From assembly GCA_002435875.1 (NCBI GenBank), contig DIVN01000228.1, positions 1-6,218 of the forward strand: a DNA stretch of 6,218 nucleotides, written 5' to 3'. Below are positions 1 through 5,533 of this stretch, in pieces. This stretch comes from Anaerolineales bacterium UBA6131 (GTDB lineage: Bacteria; Chloroflexota; Anaerolineae; UBA2200). The notes under the pieces are model-generated. The model did not search any database and had not been told where the DNA came from. It worked only from the letters and a program-made list of their open reading frames with translations. The translations under genes and the position numbers were made by a program. Within the stretch, counting starts at the first letter, position 1; every line of letters starts with the position of its first letter.

Positions 1-280
1 CTTTGATGTCTTGGAGCGCTTGGGGATCCAGCATCGCCCCAACCTCAGCGCTCGTGAGGAACGGCCGCACGTCGCGTGCGCCGCCCACGCTCAGCCCTGG
101 CTGAACGGACAGCAGGGCTTTGGCCTCCGCTGTCTCTTTCTGTTTTGTCAGAACCTCCTCGACTTCAGAGGAAGGAGACAATGCCAGAGCCAGCTCTCTA
201 CCCGCCGAAAACGCGGCATAGTCGGCCAGCCTGGTCACAATCTTGTCGAACTCGAGCGTCTGCAGATACTTGGGATTCAA
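1..280 (-). CDS. mutS2: Endonuclease MutS2, N-terminal fragment (runs off the left edge)
   Basis: Reading leftward from a TTG at 280-278, the frame is open to the window edge and gives 93 residues beginning MNPKYLQTLEFDKI. The 'TLEFDKI' start, the 'FSAGRELALAL' segment (about 24-34) and 'GGARDVRP' (about 66-73) are typical of the MutS2 N-terminus. MutS2 is a MutS-like ATPase with a C-terminal Smr nuclease domain; family members are described as acting in recombination control or in splitting collided ribosomes. The ATPase, clamp and Smr domains lie outside the window, so integrity cannot be judged. An in-frame GTG at 319-317 would add 13 residues (VPRPTLTPPSDET), and an in-frame TAG stop lies 15 bases upstream of it. 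Both starts have weak ribosome-binding sequences. TTG fits the usual family start better, but GTG is possible. The gene follows pheT in the same direction and may be read from the same transcript. Identity is confident; the start is not. Confidence 0.85.
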   Translation of the reverse strand, partial: MNPKYLQTLEFDKIVTRLADYAAFSAGRELALALSPSSEVEEVLTKQKETAEAKALLSVQPGLSVGGARDVRPFLTSAEVGAMLDPQALQDIK

Positions 281-362
281 AGTCTCATCCGATGGTGGTG
301 TCAGAGTAGGGCGAGGCACAAGATTCTTTTCCTACCCGCCTAGACACCAACGTCTGCAAGAT

Positions 363-398
363 GCACACAGACATCCAGCAACCCAAACGACTGTGTGC
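363..398. repeat. Perfect 8-bp inverted repeat in the pheT-mutS2 gap
   Basis: GCACACAG (363-370) and CTGTGTGC (391-398) are exact reverse complements separated by 20 bases. In the pheT-mutS2 transcript they could form an 8-bp stem. No run of U follows on either strand, so this is not a standard intrinsic terminator. It could be an mRNA processing or stability hairpin, a protein-binding palindrome, or chance. The rest of the roughly 105-145 base gap holds no convincing gene. Confidence 0.45.
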
Positions 399-424
399 TG
401 AGGAACAGGATAAGGTCGCGATAC

Positions 425-2890
425 TCACGACCGCACCTGCGCGTGCAAGTCACGCTCCAGGTCACGCCGAACACGCGCCTGAATCTGGTCAATCTCGCCG
501 TCAGTCAGAGTACGCTCCATGTCCTGATACGTCAGGCGAAATGCCAGGCTCTTGTGACCCTCCGGGACAGGCTGCCCCCGGTAGATGTCGAATAACTCCA
601 GGCTCTGCAAGAGCCTTCCAGCCGCCTCAGTGATAACATCGTGCACCCGTTGTGATGAGATCTGCTCTTCGAGAACCAGTGCAAGGTCACGAGAGGTGGC
701 AGGGAAACGCGATACGGGCTGAAAATGCCGCTCTGACGGGGTCGCGCCCAACAACCCCTCCATGCTCAATTCAGCAAGACAGACCGCCTGTGCGGGCAGA
801 TCGAAGGCGTCGCGCACTTGCGAATGCACTTCGCCAAGTAGCCCGACGCGGGCACCGCCTATCACCAAAGCCGCTGCACGACCCCTCTCGTAGACAGGAT
901 GCTCGGCCGGCTCAAAGCTGGCATTCGCAGCGCCCAGACGGCGGCACAACGTCTCGATCACGCCCTTGAGGTCATAGTAGTCCAGCAGGCCCTCGTTTGC
1001 AGCGGTCCAGCTCAACGGATATCTTCGACCAGTCATTGCCAGGCACAGCCGTCGCGGTTCGTCAGGGAGCTCCTGGCCAGCTTGAGGCAAGTACACCCGA
1101 GCCACCTCGAACGTCATTACCCGGTCGAGAAAGCGCAGATTCGCGCGCACTACCTCAAGCATTGAGTTCATCAGGGTCTGACGCAGGTACTCGCGGTCAG
1201 ATGTCAATGGGTTTGCGATGCGCACAAAAGAAGATGGGTCTGGAAGGCCTCGCGAAGGGTCTAGACGAGACACACTGTCCAGATTGGTGAGAGAATAGGT
1301 GATGACCTCCGACAGGCCACAGGCAACCAGCACGTCACGAACATGCTCCTCGCCCTCGAGAGACAGGTTTCTGCGCTGCGCAGGAAGCTCTGAGCTCATC
1401 AGCGTGTTCGGGATCTTGTCATAGCCAACGACGCGTGCCACTTCCTCAATCAGATCTGGAATGATCTCTACATCCTGACGGAAGAAGGGCACCGTAACCC
1501 GAACGGTCATGGGATCATCGTCTGGAGCACAGATGAAGCCCAGGGACTCTAGGATTTCAGTCAGACGTGCGCGACTGATATCGATGCCGAGCAGACGCTT
1601 CACCTCAGTTGCGCGCAGACTGATGGCTCGCTCGGCAGGGTGCACCGGATAGTTGTCGACAATCCCTTGCGCGATTTGCCCGCCAGCAAGCTCGCGCATC
1701 ATATCACTGGCCCTCTGTAATGCGAGAATGCTCATCTCAGCAGGCAGTCCACGGCCAAAGCGAAGCGAGGCCTCGCTGGGCAGCTTGAGCATCTCAGAGG
1801 TACGACGATTGTTCAGGTTGTCAAAGTTGGCCGACTCGAGCAAGACATTGCGGGTTTCCTGGCTGATTTCAGTTTCCCGCCCCCCCATGACGCCGGCAAT
1901 GCCAATCGGGCCGCCTCCGTCGGTAATCAGAAGCACCTGCGGGTCCAATTGCCTTTCTACGCCGTCCAAAGTCGTGATGCGCTCGCCAGGCAACGCGCGT
2001 CGCACAACAATGGTTGGCACAGCATCGGGTGGGGTGCCGCGTAGGCTGTCATAGTCAAAAGCGTGCAACGGCTGACCCCATTCGAGCATCACATAATTGG
2101 TTACGTCGACAATGTTGTTGATAGGGCGCATCCCCGCCATTCGAAGTCGACGCTGCATCCAGGCAGGAGATGGGCCAATCTGAACCCCTCGGACAAGAGA
2201 AGCGGTGTATCTGGAGCACAGGTCGGTATCAGCAATCTCGATGCGAACCTGGTCAGAGATCGACGGCCCCGTCCCCTGCATACGCGGCTCACTCAGGCGC
2301 AGTTTCGCACCCGTGAGAGCTGCTACCTCACGCGCGACGCCAATGATTGACAGGCACCGTCCCAGATTCGGAGTCAGGTCGATGTCCAGGATTGTGTCGC
2401 CCAGATAATCTTGCAGCGGTGTGCCCACCGGTGCGTCGTCCTCCAGGAGCAGAATGCCCTCATGCTCGTCCGAGAGCCCAAGTTCCTTCTCTGAACAGAC
2501 CATGCCCGCGGACAGGACGCCCCTGATCTTGGTAGGCTTGAGCTTGATCATGCGGAACTCTGCAGAGTGCCCATCCACGAGCGTTGCGCCCGTGCGTGCC
2601 AGTACGACCTTTTGTCCATGATCACCCGCGTGGATATTGGGCGCCCCTGTGACGACCGCCTCTGGCGTGCCGGTGCCAGAGTCAACGACGGCGATGGTCA
2701 AGCGATCCGCATCTGGATGTCTGCACACTTCAACAATCTGGCCGACAACGATCTTGTCCCGGTCCCAATGCTCACCGACATTCTCGATCGACTCGACTTC
2801 CAGTCCCGCATAGGTCATCCGATCGGCCAGTTCGTTCAGCGGCATATCGATGTCAACGTATTCCCTTAACCAGCTCAGGGGAACTCTCAT
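425..2890 (-). CDS. pheT: Phenylalanyl-tRNA synthetase beta subunit
   Basis: This 821-residue protein is the large subunit of the (alpha-beta)2 enzyme that charges tRNA-Phe in the cytoplasm. The domain order is full-length bacterial PheT: an N-terminal part with an EMAP/OB tRNA-binding domain (about 42-155), the B3/B4 editing domain that clears mischarged Tyr-tRNA-Phe (about 220-385, with 'VDVTNYVMLEWGQPLHAFD' near 261-279), the B5 domain (about 422-492, ending 'DLIEEVARVVGYDKIP'), a catalytically inactive synthetase-like core (about 510-700), and the C-terminal FDX-ACB anticodon-binding domain (about 723-820, 'SRFPATSRDLALVL'). The ATG is preceded by GGAGGT six bases upstream (2902-2897), a strong Shine-Dalgarno that settles the start. 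It follows pheS after 59 bases with no terminator or promoter visible, so both should share the T-box-controlled transcript. One local oddity is 'SLRFGRGL' at 375-382, where many PheT proteins read 'RFERG'; this is probably a lineage trait. No frameshift is seen. Confidence 0.97.
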   Translation of the reverse strand: MRVPLSWLREYVDIDMPLNELADRMTYAGLEVESIENVGEHWDRDKIVVGQIVEVCRHPDADRLTIAVVDSGTGTPEAVVTGAPNIHAGDHGQKVVLARTGATLVDGHSAEFRMIKLKPTKIRGVLSAGMVCSEKELGLSDEHEGILLLEDDAPVGTPLQDYLGDTILDIDLTPNLGRCLSIIGVAREVAALTGAKLRLSEPRMQGTGPSISDQVRIEIADTDLCSRYTASLVRGVQIGPSPAWMQRRLRMAGMRPINNIVDVTNYVMLEWGQPLHAFDYDSLRGTPPDAVPTIVVRRALPGERITTLDGVERQLDPQVLLITDGGGPIGIAGVMGGRETEISQETRNVLLESANFDNLNNRRTSEMLKLPSEASLRFGRGLPAEMSILALQRASDMMRELAGGQIAQGIVDNYPVHPAERAISLRATEVKRLLGIDISRARLTEILESLGFICAPDDDPMTVRVTVPFFRQDVEIIPDLIEEVARVVGYDKIPNTLMSSELPAQRRNLSLEGEEHVRDVLVACGLSEVITYSLTNLDSVSRLDPSRGLPDPSSFVRIANPLTSDREYLRQTLMNSMLEVVRANLRFLDRVMTFEVARVYLPQAGQELPDEPRRLCLAMTGRRYPLSWTAANEGLLDYYDLKGVIETLCRRLGAANASFEPAEHPVYERGRAAALVIGGARVGLLGEVHSQVRDAFDLPAQAVCLAELSMEGLLGATPSERHFQPVSRFPATSRDLALVLEEQISSQRVHDVITEAAGRLLQSLELFDIYRGQPVPEGHKSLAFRLTYQDMERTLTDGEIDQIQARVRRDLERDLHAQVRS

Positions 2891-2949
2891 TGGGTTACCT
2901 CCATAGGAGTCAAAGCAAGCTAGCGCTGCATTTGGGTATCGCTGGAAAC

Positions 2950-3975
2950 TCAGCCGAACTGCTGCAGAAAGCGCAGGTCATTGGCAAAAAAGTGTCGGAT
3001 GTCGTCGATCCCGTACTTGAGCATTGCAACTCGCTCTGACCCCATTCCGAAGGCAAAGCCACTGTAGATCTCTGGGTCGTAGCCGCCATTTTGCAGGACT
3101 TGCGGGTGCACCATTCCAGCTCCCAGTATCTCAAGCCAACCGCTGCCCTTGCAAACACGACACCCCTGCCCCTCGCAGAGACCGCAGTCGATGTCCATCT
3201 CCGCACTGGGTTCCGTGAACGGGAAATAGCTAGCCCTGAAACGAACGCGGCGATCAGGACCGAACATCTGACGTGCGAAGCTCGCCAACACTCCCTTGAG
3301 ATCGCCCATGGTGACCTGGCGCCCCACGGCGAGACCTTCTACCTGATAGAACATGTGCTCATGCCGCGCGGTGACCTGTTCGTACCGATAGCACTTGCCC
3401 GGCAGTATGACGCGGATTGGTTCAGGGCAGTAACGACGCATTGCGTGAATCTGTCCGGGCGAAGTATGAGTGCGCAGCAACACACCAGTCTGCGTAGTAT
3501 GGAAAGTGCTCCACATGTCGCGTGCTGGGTGGTATGGGGGGATGTTGAGCAATTGGAAGTTGGTCGTATCCGTCTCTACTTCGGGGGTTTCCACTACCTG
3601 AAAACCCATGCCCGCGAAAATGGTGTAGATCTCGCGCAGGATTTGAGTGCTCACGTGGAGGGATCCCGGCAGCGCTGGCCTGCCCGGAAGCGTCACATCA
3701 AAAGCCTGCTGCTGCGTACGTCGCAACTCCTCCTCCGCAAAGGCCTCAAGACGGATGGCATAGGCCTGCTCGAGCGCGGCCTTTAGCCGGTTTGATTCCT
3801 GGCCAAGGGCCGGGCGCTGTTCAGCAGGCAAGCTCCCGATCTCGCGCAACAGGCCTGTCAGCGCGCCTTTGCGTCCAAGGTACTTGACTCGCCAGGGCTC
3901 CAGGCCCTCCTTGGTCAAGACCAAACGCAACTCCTCAATAGCGTCCTGCTCCAGGCGATGCAGTTTCTCTAGCAT
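2950..3975 (-). CDS. pheS: Phenylalanyl-tRNA synthetase alpha subunit
   Basis: This 341-residue catalytic subunit of phenylalanyl-tRNA synthetase is a class II enzyme that activates Phe with ATP and passes it to tRNA-Phe as an (alpha-beta)2 complex with PheT. Residues 1-95 form the N-terminal coiled-coil arm that contacts tRNA. The catalytic core follows, with 'HTSPGQIHAM' (170-179), class II motif 2 in 'GKCYRYEQ...HEHMFYQVEGLAVG' (193-218) and motif 3 in 'GFAFGMGSERVAML' (306-319). Four cysteines at 264, 267, 272 and 275 make a CX2CX4CX2C knuckle before 'GWLEILGAGMVHP'; comparable Cys insertions occur in other bacterial PheS and may bind zinc. The open frame extends 78 bases further upstream to an ATG at 4053, but that stretch is the T-box and terminator. 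The ATG at 3975 follows AGGGAGGAG and gives the normal family N-terminus (MLEKLHRLEQDA). Length is typical. First gene of the T-box operon, 59 bases before pheT. Confidence 0.97.
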   Translation of the reverse strand: MLEKLHRLEQDAIEELRLVLTKEGLEPWRVKYLGRKGALTGLLREIGSLPAEQRPALGQESNRLKAALEQAYAIRLEAFAEEELRRTQQQAFDVTLPGRPALPGSLHVSTQILREIYTIFAGMGFQVVETPEVETDTTNFQLLNIPPYHPARDMWSTFHTTQTGVLLRTHTSPGQIHAMRRYCPEPIRVILPGKCYRYEQVTARHEHMFYQVEGLAVGRQVTMGDLKGVLASFARQMFGPDRRVRFRASYFPFTEPSAEMDIDCGLCEGQGCRVCKGSGWLEILGAGMVHPQVLQNGGYDPEIYSGFAFGMGSERVAMLKYGIDDIRHFFANDLRFLQQFG

Positions 3976-3978
3976 GCT

Positions 3979-3987
3979 CTCCTCCCT
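3979..3987 (-). promoter_or_regulatory. pheS ribosome-binding site
   Basis: AGGGAGGAG on the minus strand ends three bases before the ATG at 3975-3973, with its GGAGG core five bases away. It decides the pheS start against the in-frame ATG at 4053, which lies inside the T-box. It sits just after the terminator U-tract, so it is transcribed only on readthrough. Confidence 0.85.
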
Positions 3988-3994
3988 ACAACAA

Positions 3995-4033
3995 ACGAAA
4001 ACGGCTGCGACTTCAGGGACGAAGTTGCAGCCG
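3995..4033 (-). terminator. T-box-controlled intrinsic terminator upstream of pheS
   Basis: CGGCTGC (4033-4027), an A, then ACTTC (4025-4021) pair with GAAGT (4014-4010), a C, then GCAGCCG (4008-4002). This makes a 12-bp stem with one A-C mismatch and a GTCCCT loop. A TTTT run (4001-3998) and further T-rich bases follow. It lies between the T-box and pheS, where the T-box attenuator terminator is expected. Confidence 0.9.
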
Positions 4034-4296
4034 CCTATCCTCCGTGGTACCACCCTGCTTGACCCCTAGCATGCGGGGGTCCGCTCAATACTGGCGCGAG
4101 GCACTACACAGCGCACCGTACCAGTCGCCCCCGTAACGCGGGGCATGCGGAGCAGCCTACTCACAGGCAAAGCAGGACCCGCTTCAGCTGTCAGCTCCGA
4201 AGTGAACTTCAGCGAGGCCTTCTCGGAGAAGCTCTCAGCCCGCAGGCTTCTCTTTCTGTCGAGATCACCCCACCTACTCTCTTCATCATAGCTTGC
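3995..4296 (-). promoter_or_regulatory. T-box riboswitch, tRNA-Phe specific, pheST leader
   Basis: The minus-strand leader holds a canonical T-box, AGGGTGGTACCACG (4056-4043). Its UGGU tetrad (4052-4049) can pair with an ACCA acceptor end, which fits a discriminator A73. Stem I shows a possible S-turn AGTA (4278-4275), a distal helix TCTCG/CGAGA (4264-4260 / 4225-4221) capped by GAGAAGC/GCTTCTC (4252-4246 / 4232-4226), and then the specifier region on its 3' side. There UUC (4206-4204), a Phe codon followed by A, sits about 90 nt after the predicted start. Further helices are ACTGG/CCAGT (4125-4121 / 4094-4090), CCCCG/CGGGG (4143-4139 / 4133-4129) and GACCCC/GGGGTC (4081-4076 / 4066-4061) just before the T-box. 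The antiterminator is CAGGG-bulge-ACG (4057-4043) pairing with CGTCCCTG (4021-4014). Known T-box logic applies: uncharged tRNA-Phe stabilises the antiterminator and turns pheST on; charged tRNA leaves the terminator to form. Exact stem I pairings are my hand fold. Confidence 0.95.
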
Positions 4297-4302
4297 GGTG
4301 CC

Positions 4303-4330
4303 ATTATACAGCCCGGGTGGCCGCTGTCAA
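4303..4330 (-). promoter_or_regulatory. Sigma-70-type promoter of the pheST operon
   Basis: On the minus strand TTGACA (4330-4325) and TATAAT (4308-4303) are separated by 16 bases. Both hexamers match the housekeeping consensus exactly. Transcription should start near 4296, giving a T-box leader of about 320 nt before the pheS ATG. A strong constitutive promoter ahead of a transcription attenuator is a sensible design: control is left to the T-box. Confidence 0.85.
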
Positions 4331-4352
4331 GTTGCCTGACTCGTGTCTATAG

Positions 4353-4374
4353 CCGGCATGGACATCACTGCCGG
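4353..4374. repeat. Inverted repeat between the divergent promoters (possible operator)
   Basis: CCGGCA (4353-4358) and TGCCGG (4369-4374) are exact reverse complements with a 10-base spacer. The repeat sits upstream of both the pheST -35 (4330) and the amidase -35 (4401), a position suited to a dimeric regulator acting on either gene. No T-run follows, so it is not an obvious terminator. A 6-bp repeat can arise by chance, and no regulator gene is present in the window. Confidence 0.35.
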
Positions 4375-4400
4375 AGGTGCTGAACCAAGCTCAATGTAGG

Positions 4401-4429
4401 TTGACGCATCTCACAAAGCACGCTAGTAT
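4401..4429 (+). promoter_or_regulatory. Sigma-70-type promoter of the amidase gene
   Basis: TTGACG (4401-4406) and TAGTAT (4424-4429) are separated by 17 bases, the optimal spacing; each hexamer differs from consensus at one position. The start of transcription would be near 4436, leaving a short leader of about 18 bases that contains the Shine-Dalgarno GAAGGG (4441-4446). It is divergent from the pheST promoter. Confidence 0.7.
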
Positions 4430-4453
4430 TCGGCACACCAGAAGGGATGCCGC

Positions 4454-5260
4454 ATGTCGCCGTCTCACCAACGCAGATCGTCGCGCGCCCTGCGACGCGA
4501 GAGGATTGGTTGCCTAGCCCGCCAGGTTAAGTTCGTGTTGCTAGCGATCCTTGCTTTGTTGGTGGTGCTGATCGTGAGATCGCTTCAGACTACCACCACG
4601 ACATTGCCTGACAATGCACAGACGCCCACGGTGGCTGCAACGCGGCTACCGCCAATTGCAGAACCGACCAGGCGGGCAAGCCAGACGCCAGCGGTGGCGC
4701 CAACCCTATCTCCATCGCCCACTCATGGCAAAGGCCGCGTGGGTATCTTGGCAGGACACTCGGGACCGCAAAACGATCCCGGAGCGGTATGCCCGGACGG
4801 TCTTCGTGAGGTCGATATCAACCTAGCCGTTGCGCTGCGAGTCGTAGCAGAACTCGAGCGCAGAGGCTACGTTGTCGACCTACTTGAGGAGTACGATGAC
4901 CGGATTGATGGCTATGTCGCAGACGCTTTTCTCTCCATACACAGCGACTCTTGTGAAGTCCCTGACGCCACCGGCTTCAAGGTAGCACGCGTAGCCGCTA
5001 GCGCGATTCCTGAGGTTGAGGATGCTTTGGTGCAATGTCTCTATGAAGAGTATGAGAGAGTCACGCAGCTTACGCGCCACGAATCGAGCATCACCCCAGC
5101 CATGCATGGGTACTATGCCTTTCTCAAGATCAATCCGCAGACGCCAGGTGCGATCATCGAGTTGGGTTTTATGGCCGCGGACCGGAACATCCTGGTGAAT
5201 CGCCCGGATCGACTCGCTGTCGGCATCGTTGCCGGGTTGTTGTGTTTCTTGGAGCGGTAG
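4454..5260 (+). CDS. Membrane-anchored N-acetylmuramoyl-L-alanine amidase (Amidase_3 type)
   Basis: This 268-residue protein has a basic N-terminus, one transmembrane segment (about 25-41), a Thr/Pro-rich linker (about 46-92) and an Amidase_3 domain (about 96-268). Such enzymes are zinc hydrolases that cut the bond between N-acetylmuramic acid and L-Ala in peptidoglycan. The arginine-rich tail before the membrane segment predicts that the catalytic domain faces outward. Expected zinc ligands are H102 in 'AGHSGPQNDPGAV', E119 in 'LREVDIN' and H163 in 'LSIHSDS'; the catalytic glutamate is E236 in 'AIIELGF'. The stretch between E119 and H163 is only 44 residues, because the helix that usually carries 'TR..D..V.L..R...AN' is shortened. 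Cys113 and Cys167 lie close in sequence to zinc ligands and could form a disulfide. GAAGGG seven bases before the ATG supports the start. It has its own promoter and is divergent from pheS. The amidase call is firm; a role in division, growth or sporulation cannot be read from the sequence. Confidence 0.9.
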   Translation: MSPSHQRRSSRALRRERIGCLARQVKFVLLAILALLVVLIVRSLQTTTTTLPDNAQTPTVAATRLPPIAEPTRRASQTPAVAPTLSPSPTHGKGRVGILAGHSGPQNDPGAVCPDGLREVDINLAVALRVVAELERRGYVVDLLEEYDDRIDGYVADAFLSIHSDSCEVPDATGFKVARVAASAIPEVEDALVQCLYEEYERVTQLTRHESSITPAMHGYYAFLKINPQTPGAIIELGFMAADRNILVNRPDRLAVGIVAGLLCFLER

Positions 5261-5306
5261 GCCCTGCTTGACGAGGGTTGGTGAGGCGACGCACTCTGGG
5301 CCTTTC
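5259..5306 (+). terminator. Weak candidate terminator after the amidase gene
   Basis: AGGCCC (5259-5264), overlapping the stop codon, can pair with GGGCCT (5298-5303), followed by a short TTTCT-like tract. The 33-base loop is long and the T-run is broken, so this is only a weak candidate. No better terminator is visible between the amidase gene and tyrS. Confidence 0.25.
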
Positions 5307-5533
5307 TCCGTGTGCACAGTTGCGCGGCCTCAAAAGCAGTGTACACGCCGCCAAGACGCCGCGGGCCATTGTGCAACGGCAAGCCAAGAGCTGACCCTGC
5401 GGCAGCAAAAACCCGTCACCGTGCCCACAGATGGATTGGAAAATGGTTGCGACAAAACTGACGGAGCAGGCCTGACAGACGTTTAGCAATCCGGACAAAC
5501 CACACGGACAGTGTAGTTGAGGAAAGGGTAGGC
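5261..5533 (+). other. Intergenic region / tyrS upstream region, with a possible stem-loop
   Basis: This stretch of about 270 bases holds no protein that looks real; the small open frames are low-complexity or overlap known genes. CGTGTGCAC (5309-5317) and GTGTACACG (5339-5347) can form a 9-bp stem with one G-U pair and a 21-base loop. The sequence also contains the 8-bp palindromes TGTGCACA, GTGTACAC and CAGGCCTG. I looked for a T-box ahead of tyrS and found no AGGGTGGTACC-like sequence. I could not assign a promoter with confidence. If tyrS is controlled in its leader, the control element is of another type or is absent. Confidence 0.5.

Noticed and set aside
11..343. 110-residue plus-strand frame at the left edge
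   Set aside because: The opposite strand encodes an unmistakable MutS2 N-terminus, so this frame is its shadow.
3091..3786. 231-residue plus-strand open frame opposite pheS
   Set aside because: It lies entirely within the clearly coding pheS in another frame, matches no family I recognise and has no ribosome-binding site; it is a shadow.
3976..4053. N-terminal extension of PheS to an upstream in-frame ATG (26 extra residues)
   Set aside because: The extra codons are the T-box 3' part, the terminator hairpin and its U-tract. The ATG at 3975 has a strong ribosome-binding site and gives the family N-terminus.
4880..5317. 145-residue minus-strand frame opposite the amidase gene
   Set aside because: Overlaps a gene with intact catalytic motifs and shows no recognisable domain.
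5261..5533. T-box leader ahead of tyrS
   Set aside because: tyrS is often T-box controlled, but no AGGGTGGTACC-like sequence or attenuator terminator is present here.
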